From SAR202 cluster bacterium (GTDB lineage Bacteria > Chloroflexota > Dehalococcoidia > Lucifugimonadales > JASMAO01), in NCBI GenBank assembly GCA_030754315.1, contig JASMAO010000034.1:1-23876 (forward strand): a stretch of DNA of 23,876 nt. Direction: 5' to 3'. Below are positions 7,938 through 15,192 of this stretch, one piece after another (positions within the stretch are counted from its first letter, which is position 1; every line of letters starts with the position of its first letter). The position numbers were made by a program, and so were the translations under genes. The notes beneath the pieces are model-generated. The model did not search any database and was not told where the DNA came from. It saw only the letters and a program-made list of their open reading frames with translations.

Positions 7938-9356
7938 TTACGAGACAAGCGCCCGTATATTTGTCCAGGGGTGCGCTTTTTCAAAAGCACTGGAAGCGGC
8001 AATCACAGTCGCCTCATCACCAGGCCTACCTACAATGTGGAGACCAATTGGCAAGCCATCTTCGGACAAACCACAGGGAATACTTGCAGCCGGGCACCCG
8101 ATACCATTGATTATGGCTGTGAATTGGATGTAGCCCCAGAAAGGATTTATCTCCTGGCCCGCTATCTTGGATGGTGGATCTCCTACGGGAAAAGCGGTGA
8201 TTGGTACGGCTGGGGAAAGCAGCAGGTCGTACTTCTCAAACAGATCATTGAACTTGGCCCGGGCAATGTCCACTTGACCCAACGCCGCACTGTATTCAGT
8301 ACCTGTAATCTTCTTTCCTTCCGTCAACCACTTAATGGTGTAGTCTGCCAACCTGTCTTGCTGCAAGAGCATCTTGCCGTTCACTGCAGAAATGTTAGCG
8401 CCGAAGATAGTCATGAAGGAATCGTACGGATTATCCAGATCCAGGTCGACCTGTTCGACACTGCAACCAATCTCCTGAAATGCAAGCGCCGCATGCTCTG
8501 TTACATCGAACACCTCTGGATCTACGATGGCATATCCAAAATCAGGACTCCATCCTAATCTCAAACCCGTCACGTCGCGCTCAGCTGCAGCCAGGTAATT
8601 ATCTGGCTTGGCCCGCAACGAAACAGGGTCCCTGGAGTCATGTCCTGCCAGCACCTGTAAAAGCAGTGCTGAATCCCGGACGGTCCGTGTCATTGGTCCA
8701 GATTGGCTGGTCTGGTTAGCCGCTACAGGCCCAGGTGCACCCGCATAACGTGGCACACGCCCCTGACTCGGCTTGATTCCGTAGACTCCACAGAAGCTGG
8801 CAGGAATACGTATCGACCCGCCGCCATCGCTGCCGGTGGCCAAAGTGCACAACCCTGCTGCCAGTGCAGCACCTGCCCCGCCACTGGAGCCTCCAGTAGT
8901 CTTTTCAGTGTTCCACGGATTCCTACAATGATCGCCGAGTCTATTCATGGTATGTCCAAGAAGTCCGAACTCAGGGGTGTTTGTCTTACCTAGGATCACC
9001 GCACCAGACTGACGCACCCTCTCAACAACGATGGAGTCTGCTTGGGGTACACGGTCTTGGAACAGCAATGATCCTCCAGTTGTACGGAGACCCCCGGTCA
9101 TCTCTAGATCTTTCACAGAAATAGGCACACCGTGCAGCGGCCCAAGGTCGTCCCCATCCATCACCGCCCGCTCGGCGATTCGAGCAGCTCCAAGGGCCCC
9201 ATCACGATCCACTGTCAGGTATGCGTTCATTTGGGAATCAAGCTCTTCAATTCGATCACAGAACAGATTGACTAGATCAACTGGAGAAACTTCCTTTGAC
9301 GCAATCTTGCTTCTAAGTACCGTGGCTGATTCAAATGCCAGTTCTGTGTTGTTCAT
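7938..9356 (-). CDS. Amidase-signature family hydrolase
   Basis: The 472-residue enzyme has the amidase signature fold and the full Ser-cisSer-Lys triad: Lys82 in PISVKD, Ser157 in TTGGSSGGAGA and the nucleophile Ser181 in GSDGGGSIRIPAS. The spacings of 75 and 24 residues equal those of FAAH (K142/S217/S241). It should hydrolyse a carboxylic amide in the cytosol; the substrate cannot be read from the sequence. A gatCAB role is unlikely because no gatB or gatC is nearby. The start ATG at 9356 is preceded by a G-rich site (AAGGGGGA) about 7 bases away. The next leftward gene (DUF1800) begins 232 bases later, in a gap where I see no other gene. A 205-base divergent region separates it from the corrinoid cluster. 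Confidence 0.92.
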   Translation of the reverse strand: MNNTELAFESATVLRSKIASKEVSPVDLVNLFCDRIEELDSQMNAYLTVDRDGALGAARIAERAVMDGDDLGPLHGVPISVKDLEMTGGLRTTGGSLLFQDRVPQADSIVVERVRQSGAVILGKTNTPEFGLLGHTMNRLGDHCRNPWNTEKTTGGSSGGAGAALAAGLCTLATGSDGGGSIRIPASFCGVYGIKPSQGRVPRYAGAPGPVAANQTSQSGPMTRTVRDSALLLQVLAGHDSRDPVSLRAKPDNYLAAAERDVTGLRLGWSPDFGYAIVDPEVFDVTEHAALAFQEIGCSVEQVDLDLDNPYDSFMTIFGANISAVNGKMLLQQDRLADYTIKWLTEGKKITGTEYSAALGQVDIARAKFNDLFEKYDLLLSPAVPITAFPVGDPPSKIAGQEINPFWGYIQFTAIINGIGCPAASIPCGLSEDGLPIGLHIVGRPGDEATVIAASSAFEKAHPWTNIRALVS

Positions 9357-9443
9357 CGCTTTCCCCCTTATTACTATTGCTCCTTCACAACCAGCGGCAA
9401 TCGTATGTGGGTGCCTGTCTGTACGTCAAGAATCCAAGCTCAG

Positions 9444-9472
9444 TTGCCCAATAGTTTCCCCTCGGAGATAAT
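9444..9472 (+). promoter_or_regulatory. Candidate sigma-70-type promoter for the corrinoid cluster
   Basis: TTGCCC (9444-9449) and GATAAT (9467-9472) are 17 bases apart in the divergent region between the amidase gene and the first gene of the corrinoid cluster. The -10 box matches 5 of 6 consensus bases and the -35 box 4 of 6. Transcription would begin near 9479 and leave a leader of about 80 bases before the ATG at 9562. The match could arise by chance; placement and orientation support it. Confidence 0.4.
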
Positions 9473-9561
9473 AAGTGCCGTGGGGAAGTTTTGAGCGTAG
9501 CCGTCTTCCAGGTTTTAGATCGAACCGCTTATTCATGTGCCACAGATTGGAGGTCGCCTTA

Positions 9562-9903
9562 ATGACTAAAGTGCGCGTCATGTATTGGAAAGAGGCTCCC
9601 GTACAGATTCAAGCTACTGACGAGACCAGCGAAATATCCAAGCCACTCCATCCACGATTCCAAGAGGGTGTAGATGCGTTGGCCATGTTCGACGGCAGCG
9701 CAGGCAAAGACGATTACCTAGAGGCCTGGGAATGGGGCCCATATCTTGACGTAGAAGGCGACGCACTACAGGCCGCGTCCACCACAGCACAAAGATATAA
9801 TGAGGGCTTCCCTGAGGACTTCGTGACCCGAATCCGAGACATTGACCGAGCCGGAGACCGAGAACCGAGCCCTGGCTCAATAGATAGTTGGATTCAATTA
9901 TGA
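9562..9903 (+). CDS. PF13769 ('virulence factor' domain) small protein
   Basis: A 113-residue acidic protein beginning MTKVRVMYWKEAPVQIQA, with PRFQEGVDALAM and DDYLEAWEWGPY in the middle and FPEDFVTRIR near the end. This pattern is that of the Pfam domain named 'Virulence factor', whose biochemical role is not known to me. The name is not informative here: from memory, relatives in Alphaproteobacteria sit beside corrinoid/folate methyltransferase genes, and this one does too. The start ATG at 9562 is fixed by GGAGG (9549-9553) 8 bases upstream; an earlier in-frame ATG at 9475 would add 29 poorly conserved residues and has no such site. Its TGA overlaps the ATG of the homocysteine methyltransferase gene (ATGA at 9900-9903), so the two are probably translationally coupled. 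No membrane segment or signal peptide. Role in methyl transfer is an inference. Confidence 0.75.
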   Translation: MTKVRVMYWKEAPVQIQATDETSEISKPLHPRFQEGVDALAMFDGSAGKDDYLEAWEWGPYLDVEGDALQAASTTAQRYNEGFPEDFVTRIRDIDRAGDREPSPGSIDSWIQL

Positions 9904-10802
9904 CGGAACCTCCGCCTGCAATGAGCCTAACGAAGCGCCTCGAATTAAACGATGTCATGCTCTCAGATGGCGCCACCGGGACCTATTTACAGTACAACGG
10001 CCTGGAACCAGGAGGATGTCCAGAGGAGTTTAATCTTAGTCACCCTGACATCGTAAAGGGTATGGCCAAAGAGTATTTTGAAGCAGGCTCCGATATTGTG
10101 CTTACCAACTCCTTCGGTGGCAACAACTTCATGCTCCAAAAATATGGTTACGGCGATAGGGTCGAAGAACTCAACCGCCTGGCAGCAGAGCATGCTGTGA
10201 TTAATCGACCAAAGGGTAGGTTCGTGCTAGGCTCAGTTGGGCCAACTGGGGAATTCGTAGCCCCATTGGGGACCGTATCTGCTGAGGCAATGCTTGAGAG
10301 TTTCGCCGAACAGATCGCTGGCCTAGTATCCGGAGGAGTCGACGGTGTAAACATCGAAACTATGACCGCTCTGGAAGAGGCCAAACTAGCTGTCTCAGCA
10401 GCTCGCAATCACTCGAATCTGACTGTAATGACGACAATGACCTTCGACAAAGGGCCACGCGGTCTGTTTACAATGATGGGCGTAACACCGGAGCGTGCTG
10501 CAAAGGAACTCCTTGACGCCGGCTCTCATGTCGTCGGAAGTAACTGCGGTAATGGCATAGAAGTAATGATCGAGGTCGCCAGACAGATGAGGCAGGCCAC
10601 CGATGCCCCTGTTTTAATCCACTCAAATGCAGGCATCCCCATTATAAGAAAAGGCCAAATCGTATACCCTGAGACGCCAGAATTCATGGCGGACAGGTTC
10701 CTCGAACTCGCCGATCTCGGAATCAACGTGATAGGCGGCTGTTGTGGTACAACTCCAGAGCACATCAAAGCTATCAACGATAAATTCGGACGCACCCAAT
10801 GA
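9900..10802 (+). CDS. Stand-alone homocysteine S-methyltransferase (MetH N-terminal-module type)
   Basis: A 300-residue zinc TIM barrel that should transfer a methyl group to the thiolate of homocysteine, giving methionine. Visible motifs: LSDGATGTYLQ near the N-terminus, VLTNSFGGN, GSVGPTGEFVAPLG, VNIETMTALEEA, GSNCGNG with zinc ligand Cys216, and GGCCGTTPEH with Cys281 and Cys282. The 65-residue gap between the first and second ligand matches, from memory, that of Thermotoga maritima MetH. The chain ends where the homocysteine module of MetH ends; folate and cobalamin modules are separate genes downstream (12707 and 13868). The ATG overlaps the stop of the PF13769 gene (ATGA), which decides the start over a TTG four codons earlier. 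Donor could be a methylcorrinoid protein (favoured by context), S-methylmethionine or a betaine-type compound. Confidence 0.9.
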   Translation: MTEPPPAMSLTKRLELNDVMLSDGATGTYLQYNGLEPGGCPEEFNLSHPDIVKGMAKEYFEAGSDIVLTNSFGGNNFMLQKYGYGDRVEELNRLAAEHAVINRPKGRFVLGSVGPTGEFVAPLGTVSAEAMLESFAEQIAGLVSGGVDGVNIETMTALEEAKLAVSAARNHSNLTVMTTMTFDKGPRGLFTMMGVTPERAAKELLDAGSHVVGSNCGNGIEVMIEVARQMRQATDAPVLIHSNAGIPIIRKGQIVYPETPEFMADRFLELADLGINVIGGCCGTTPEHIKAINDKFGRTQ

Positions 10803-10828
10803 CCCCCTCTTAGAATTGGAGGCAAAGC

Positions 10829-11506
10829 ATGGCAGAAACGAGACTATCAGAACGCGGTCGTATCCTGAGAGCCATCAAACAATACGGACAGTGCATAGAG
10901 CTCGTCCCTCTGGATCCGAACTTCGATGACATCAGTGTAGGGCTCTATTTCAAGGACGGTGTCGGGACCATTTGGACATTCGCCCAAAACCCAGGGGTCA
11001 AGAATCGCGTAGAAAGAATTCGCGACCAGCTAGTGGCTTTAGGTGGATTGCTCCCCGTAGACGGCGCCTATAACCAGATCTCCTTCTCTTGCGGGGAGCT
11101 TCATCGGCGACCACTGAGATTCCTAATCATGCTGGCTGTCGAAAAGAGTCCAGATCTGAAGCCGAGCGAGGGCGACATTGAGATAAAAGACCTCAAATCC
11201 GACCTGATTCTCAGAGCAGACCCCGCCAATATCAACGGTCGATGGATATACGCTATTGGAGCTTCCGGCGAAGCCAAAACTAAACCAATGCGCATCATAG
11301 CAGTTACAAGCGGATTCGTAAGATATGGCGAAATGGAGAAACTAGACAAAAACCAAGTGGCCTTTACCTGTGGCCAGCGTCACGATGAGTTAATGCGTTT
11401 GATCATCTCCTACGCCCGCAATGTCAGTGGCGTACAGGACATGTTGGAAGCAAATGCACTCAGGGGACAAATGACCACAGGTACTCTCGGCTTTTCTCAG
11501 ACATAG
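10829..11506 (+). CDS. Unrecognised 225-residue protein with two CGxxH repeats, in corrinoid operon
   Basis: I do not recognise this family. The protein seems to be an internal duplication. A first half ends with NQISFSCGELHRRPLRFLIM (motif at Cys88-His92) and a second half with NQVAFTCGQRHDELMRLIIS (Cys181-His185), the two motifs being 93 residues apart. Each is preceded by a beta-rich stretch (GTIWTFAQNP; GRWIYAIGAS) and followed by a helix. The N-terminal 30 residues lie outside the repeat. Paired Cys/His positions suggest metal, heme or thiol chemistry, but this is inference. No signal peptide or membrane segment. GGAGG lies 6 bases before the ATG, and the gene begins 26 bases after the homocysteine methyltransferase stop, so it belongs to the same operon. 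Possible roles: accessory subunit, corrinoid or substrate binding, or a redox helper. Confidence 0.8.
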   Translation: MAETRLSERGRILRAIKQYGQCIELVPLDPNFDDISVGLYFKDGVGTIWTFAQNPGVKNRVERIRDQLVALGGLLPVDGAYNQISFSCGELHRRPLRFLIMLAVEKSPDLKPSEGDIEIKDLKSDLILRADPANINGRWIYAIGASGEAKTKPMRIIAVTSGFVRYGEMEKLDKNQVAFTCGQRHDELMRLIISYARNVSGVQDMLEANALRGQMTTGTLGFSQT

Positions 11507-11576
11507 GAGGCTCTCTACAATTGATCGGACATACACTCCAAAAACAATGTTCCTCATTGGACCGTCATTCACATTC

Positions 11577-11588
11577 CAGGCGCGCCTG
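11577..11588. repeat. 12-bp perfect palindrome in the intra-cluster gap
   Basis: CAGGCGCGCCTG reads the same on both strands. It lies in the 140-base gap (11507-11646) between the CGxxH-repeat gene and the UroD-type methyltransferase gene, the longest spacer in this part of the cluster, and could be an operator or RNA stem. Several palindromes of this length are expected by chance in a window this size, so the call is weak. Nothing else stands out in the gap. Confidence 0.2.
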
Positions 11589-11646
11589 TTAATATCCAAC
11601 CAATTCTAAGTGAGCTCTCAACAACCATTTGCCAAGGAACAATAAC

Positions 11647-12702
11647 ATGGCCCTAATTGAGACAATGACTCCCCGGCAACGAGTTTTAGCCGCACTCTCC
11701 GGTGAAGCTGTAGACCGCACCCCTGTCTCCAACCCCACCAGTGTGGCTACAGTTGAGTTGATGGATTTAGTCGGCTCTCCATTTCCTGATGCAAATAGAG
11801 ACCCCGAGATGAACGCCCGCCTGGCAGCCACCGGATATACTGAGCTTGGTTTTGACTCGATCATGCCCTATTTCAGTATAATCCAAGAGTCGTCAGCCCT
11901 CGGGTGCGAAATGCAATGGGAGCAAAAAGACAACTGGCCTACTGTTAGAATGGGCAACCCTATCTGGAAAAATCACACAGATGTCCAAATCCCGCCAGGC
12001 TTTCTTGAACACCAAGACTCCATAGCGATCACGAGGTCGATCGGTATCCTTAAGCAGGAATTCGGACGTGAAGTTGCTGTCATTGGCAAAACGATGGGTC
12101 CATGGACGCTAGCGTATCATGTGTTCGGTGTCGAACCATTCCTCCTTATGACCATTGATGACCCAGGGCTAACCATGAAGACGCTGCATAAACTTAAAGA
12201 GATTTCGGTGCTTTTCGGGCAGGCCCAGATTGACGCAGGCGCGGACGCCCTTACTTTCCCAGACCACGCAACTGGCGACCTAGTCAGCGGTGAATACTAC
12301 AATCGATTCCTACTGGAGATACATCAAGAGATGGTTGATCGCCTTGACGTTCCTTTAATCCTCCACATATGTGGTAAAACTACTGACCGCATGCACTACA
12401 TTGCCCAAAACAAAATGTCGATGTTCCATTTCGATTCTCAAAATGACCCGCAGGAATCAGTGGATATCGTGGATGGCCGTATAGGCCTTGTAGGCAACAT
12501 TAACAACCCTGTAACCCTCTACAGCAAAGATCCCAGAGCTGTTCGGGAGGAAGTCTACAGGGCTCTTGATGCAGGCGTAAACATGATTGCGCCCGAGTGC
12601 GCCATTCCTCTAGCCACCAAGCTTGAGAACCTCATCGAGATTCCTCGCGCCGTCAAAGACTGGCATTCGGACCAAATTGACAACAACGGTACGGCAAAAT
12701 AG
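11647..12702 (+). CDS. Uroporphyrinogen-decarboxylase-family corrinoid/thiol methyltransferase (MtaA/MtbA/CmuA-like)
   Basis: A 351-residue UroD-fold protein. It begins MTPRQRVLAALSGEAVDRTPV, typical of the methyltransferase branch, and has the zinc motif LILHICGKTTDR (His240, Cys242) and a late cysteine in APECAIP (Cys318). The HxC...C spacing is close to that of archaeal MtaA/MtbA, which move methyl between a corrinoid protein and coenzyme M; true heme-pathway UroD lacks these ligands. Bacterial relatives include CmuA (chloromethane) and O-demethylase methyltransferases. Here it could load methyl from an unknown donor onto the corrinoid protein at 13868, or methylate a thiol. The start is ATG 11647 with AAGGA 8 bases upstream; a TTG six codons earlier lacks such a site. 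The stop is four bases from the next ATG, so it is tightly coupled to the pterin-binding methyltransferase. Confidence 0.88.
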   Translation: MALIETMTPRQRVLAALSGEAVDRTPVSNPTSVATVELMDLVGSPFPDANRDPEMNARLAATGYTELGFDSIMPYFSIIQESSALGCEMQWEQKDNWPTVRMGNPIWKNHTDVQIPPGFLEHQDSIAITRSIGILKQEFGREVAVIGKTMGPWTLAYHVFGVEPFLLMTIDDPGLTMKTLHKLKEISVLFGQAQIDAGADALTFPDHATGDLVSGEYYNRFLLEIHQEMVDRLDVPLILHICGKTTDRMHYIAQNKMSMFHFDSQNDPQESVDIVDGRIGLVGNINNPVTLYSKDPRAVREEVYRALDAGVNMIAPECAIPLATKLENLIEIPRAVKDWHSDQIDNNGTAK

Positions 12703-12706
12703 TAAA

Positions 12707-13747
12707 ATGACGCAGGCTATTACTTCGCCAAATCAATTCACGATAGTCGGGGAGAACATTCACGCCACCCGCATCGTTTTACGCAACGGCCGCAAGGCGG
12801 TAAAGCTGGAAGATGGATCTGAAGCAATTCCCTTCACGGACACCTCCGGGGCGCAACGTCACCTCACTATACCCGATTGGTTCAAGGGGACCCAACCATA
12901 CCAGCAGGGACAGATCAAACACTTCATGATAGCGATGATGAAAGGAATAAGCGATGATCATGAAGAGCAGGAGGAGGGACGTGCCTATCTGCATCAAGAG
13001 ATTGTTAAACAGGTCGATGCCGGAGCCCAATATCTAGACATCAACGTTGACGAAATCCACTATGATCTGGATATTCAGAAACGGGCAATGCGCTGGGCTG
13101 TTGACACGGTCCAAGCCTTGTCACCGATCCCGCCCAGTATAGATTCGTCTAATTCTGCAATCATCTCCGAGGGTTTGGCCGCGTACGACGGGAGGGCCGG
13201 GCGTCCTATAATCAACTCGATCTCCCCTGAACGTCCTGAGACCCTTGATATGGCAGTTAAAACAGACGCCAGAGTGATCATAATGGCCACTAGCGTATCC
13301 GGCATGCCCCAAGACTCCAACGAGCGTGTCGAGAACGCCATCGCTTTGGTCGATCAAGTGGTTGAGAGAGGTATTTCGGTCAAGGATATATTTATTGATG
13401 CAATCATCTTCCCTATTTCGGTCGACGGCCAAAACGGCAACCACTACTTCGAAACCGTCCGCTGCCTCAGGGAGAAATACGGCGATGAAATCCACATTGG
13501 CATGGGGCTGAGCAACGTCTCCTTCGGAATGCCCAAACGGAAACTCATAAACCAAGTGTTTATCCGCCTTGCAATAGATGCGGGCATAGACGCCGGCCTG
13601 ATCGATCCTGTCCAGACCAGCCTTGATGCAGTGTTCGCTCTAAAAACAGAATCTGTAAGAGCCCAATATGCTAGCGACATGCTTCTTGGCAAAGATGAAT
13701 TCTGCATGAATTACATTACAGCCTATCGCAACGGCGATTTGGCTTGA
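12707..13747 (+). CDS. Pterin-binding (methyltetrahydrofolate:corrinoid) methyltransferase, DHPS-like fold
   Basis: A 346-residue TIM barrel of the pterin-binding family (AcsE, the MetH folate module, MtgA/MtvA-type MT2). It should pass methyl between the corrinoid protein and tetrahydrofolate. Motifs: FTIVGENIHATR at the N-terminus, DAGAQYLDINVDE (about 104-116), PPSIDSSNSAIISEGL (142-157), IINSIS (168-173), FIDAIIFPIS (229-238), the family signature GLSNVSFGMPKRKLINQVFI (267-286) and LIDPVQTS (298-305). Compared with the usual 260-290 residues it is long: about 80 residues between the first strand and the first long helix contain an extra segment (AIPFTDTSGAQRHLTIPDWF and after). The ATG at 12707 is four bases after the upstream stop, without a clear ribosome binding site, so translation is probably coupled; reading further upstream would overlap the UroD-family gene. 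Confidence 0.9.
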   Translation: MTQAITSPNQFTIVGENIHATRIVLRNGRKAVKLEDGSEAIPFTDTSGAQRHLTIPDWFKGTQPYQQGQIKHFMIAMMKGISDDHEEQEEGRAYLHQEIVKQVDAGAQYLDINVDEIHYDLDIQKRAMRWAVDTVQALSPIPPSIDSSNSAIISEGLAAYDGRAGRPIINSISPERPETLDMAVKTDARVIIMATSVSGMPQDSNERVENAIALVDQVVERGISVKDIFIDAIIFPISVDGQNGNHYFETVRCLREKYGDEIHIGMGLSNVSFGMPKRKLINQVFIRLAIDAGIDAGLIDPVQTSLDAVFALKTESVRAQYASDMLLGKDEFCMNYITAYRNGDLA

Positions 13748-13800
13748 GAGACTTTGGATAAATGTCACCCCAAACATCTTGTGTAGTTTCATAAATATAA

Positions 13801-13829
13801 TTGACAAAGACGAATTTCCTACGAATAAT
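13801..13829 (+). promoter_or_regulatory. Near-consensus sigma-70-type promoter for the corrinoid protein gene
   Basis: A perfect TTGACA (13801-13806) is followed after exactly 17 bases by AATAAT (13824-13829; 5 of 6 match to TATAAT). Transcription would start near 13836 and leave a leader of about 32 bases before the corrinoid gene ATG at 13868, with GGAGAG at 13856-13861 as ribosome binding site. This is the best promoter match in the window. It means the corrinoid protein can be expressed separately from, and probably more strongly than, the methyltransferases upstream. Confidence 0.7.
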
Positions 13830-13867
13830 TACTTGGCTTTAACCAGTGTCTACATGGAGAGTCGTGA

Positions 13868-14635
13868 ATGCCCATCGTAAATCAGCGCCTTGAAGATGAG
13901 ATGGCCCACATCTCCCGTCCTGAGGAGCTCACCCACATCCGCAGCCTGTTCGATAGTGGGGACGAGTTAATGCAAAACATAGCGTACGCCCTCATTTCAG
14001 GAAACGACAGAGATGTCGACGAGCTTACTAAGCAGGCACTCGACCAGCATTACGAACCCAACATCGTTCTTGATGACGGCCTCATTGCAGGCATGGCGGT
14101 CATAGGTATCAAATTCAGGGATAACATCATCTTCGTTCCCGAGGTGCTCATATCTGCGAGAGCAATGAAAGCTGGAATGGCGCATTTAGAGCCTATCCTT
14201 TCAGAGTCTGGCGTAGAACCTATTGGCACGGTAGTGATGGGCACCGTAAAAGGCGACCTCCATGACATAGGCAAGAATCTTTGCATCATGATGTTGCGTG
14301 GCACAGGATTCGTGGTGCATGATCTTGGAGTAGATACAAAGCCGGACGAATTCATAGACGCTGTGACCGAACATGGGGCGGGAGTTTTGGGAATGTCAGC
14401 ACTCCTTACAACCACCATGCCCAACATGGGTCGTACTATCCAGGCGTTTGAAGAGGCCGGCATGCGTGAGTTCGTTAGTATAATGGTTGGGGGAGCGCCA
14501 GTGACTCAAGAGTTTGCCGAAGATATGGGCGCAGACGGCTACGGCCAAGATGCCATCGCGTGCGTGGATCTGGCCAAAACGCTTTCAAGGATAGCAAGTC
14601 ACGCCCCTACAAACGAATCTGATGCGCAGAACTAG
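13868..14635 (+). CDS. Corrinoid (B12-binding) methyl-carrier protein
   Basis: A 255-residue carrier with the two-domain layout of MtaC/MttC/MetH cobalamin modules: an N-terminal helical cap (about 27-115, with EPNIVLDDGLIAGMAVIG and PEVLISARAMKAGM) and a Rossmann B12-binding domain (about 118-240). The latter has GTVKGDLHDIGKN, giving the DxHxxG motif (Asp130, His132 as lower cobalt ligand, Gly135), then SALLTTTMPNM and VGGAPV, which contact the corrin nucleotide tail. It should carry methyl-Co(III) between the UroD-type, pterin-binding and homocysteine methyltransferases of the same cluster. The ATG is preceded by GGAGAG 6 bases upstream. Its own promoter lies in the 120-base gap before it. 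The first 25 residues extend beyond the usual cap domain. Confidence 0.95.
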   Translation: MPIVNQRLEDEMAHISRPEELTHIRSLFDSGDELMQNIAYALISGNDRDVDELTKQALDQHYEPNIVLDDGLIAGMAVIGIKFRDNIIFVPEVLISARAMKAGMAHLEPILSESGVEPIGTVVMGTVKGDLHDIGKNLCIMMLRGTGFVVHDLGVDTKPDEFIDAVTEHGAGVLGMSALLTTTMPNMGRTIQAFEEAGMREFVSIMVGGAPVTQEFAEDMGADGYGQDAIACVDLAKTLSRIASHAPTNESDAQN

Positions 14636-14729
14636 CTTGCTCCTCTTCAACATTCGGTCGTATTCGTACACCCTAGCATACTAATTACATGGCCAGATTA
14701 TCTAATCAGCAGCCTTGACCAAGCACTCC

Positions 14730-15089
14730 TCAAATAGAATGCGCTCCAAAATCGACATAACCCGATATGAGGCAAGTGTCACGCGCCTTTACAACATCTT
14801 CAGGGACATGTCGAATACAGTGAACCGTGACTCTTCTTGGCGATGCCCATACAAGAACGTCGAAAATCTGTGCTCCGCCAACTTCAGGTGCCGCAACCAA
14901 AGCCGAGCAGGAGCTGCGAGCAAATTGCCTCTGTGCATCGGCAGTGACAAACTCGATTACCGTAATGCTTGGGAATTGTAGCCCTTCTCTTCGAATACCA
15001 GGGCCCTTTAATTGCTCCCACTCACAATTCCTCATCCACAACCTGTGAACACACAGACTTACAATCGTGGCTCGCAACCTCATGCCCAT
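14730..15089 (-). pseudogene. Possible decayed small protein gene, faintly DUF1330-like
   Basis: The reading frame gives 119 residues. Its central part (GLQFPSITVIEFVTADAQRQ, then FARSSCSALVAA) resembles the strand-helix core of DUF1330-type alpha/beta dimeric-barrel proteins, where a strand ending in EF is followed by a short helix with an SPEY-like turn. Just upstream a different frame reads SQVVDEEL and then stops, and the present frame resumes with WEQLKGPG, as if a frameshift near 15018-15023 had broken one gene. There is no ribosome binding site before the ATG. This is a weak call: it may be non-coding. Confidence 0.2.
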
Positions 15090-15156
15090 AACAGACTTTG
15101 GAGGCTGGTATCATTCCATTCAAGAAACAACTGACCTGGTGACTGTCTATAACGAA

Positions 15157-15168
15157 AATATAAGTTAG
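15157..15168 (+). promoter_or_regulatory. Possible -10 region before the activator gene (shared 12-mer)
   Basis: AATATAAGTTAG contains TATAAG (5 of 6 match to a -10 box) and ends 24 bases before the ATG of the ASKHA activator gene. The same 12 bases occur at 20857-20868, 28 bases before the aldehyde dehydrogenase ATG. No good -35 box is present at either site. Because the sequence is AT-rich, chance is a serious alternative. Confidence 0.25.
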
Positions 15169-15192
15169 AACCCGAACCCACCGAAATTCCTG

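Larger units (their letters stand above)
14636..15192. other. 557-base spacer between corrinoid protein and activator genes
   Basis: No convincing intact gene is visible. Short frames exist on both strands but lack ribosome binding sites, and those on the + strand look like mirror images. On the - strand a frame at 14730-15089 has a faint family resemblance, listed separately as a possible pseudogene. Near the right end is AATATAAGTTAG (15157-15168), whose TATAAG could be a -10 box for the activator gene. No clear terminator follows the corrinoid gene. A decayed gene or an unrecognised regulatory RNA are both possible. Confidence 0.4.

Noticed and set aside
9475..9561. ATG at 9475 as the start of the PF13769 protein
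   Set aside because: It would overlap the candidate promoter/leader and adds a basic tail unlike the family; the ATG at 9562 has a strong ribosome binding site.
9562..9903. A role in virulence for the PF13769 protein
   Set aside because: Only the domain name suggests it; all neighbours are corrinoid and one-carbon genes.
14715..15048. Two short + strand frames (88 and 73 residues) in the spacer before the activator gene
   Set aside because: Neither has a ribosome binding site or recognisable pattern; they look like shadows of the - strand segment.
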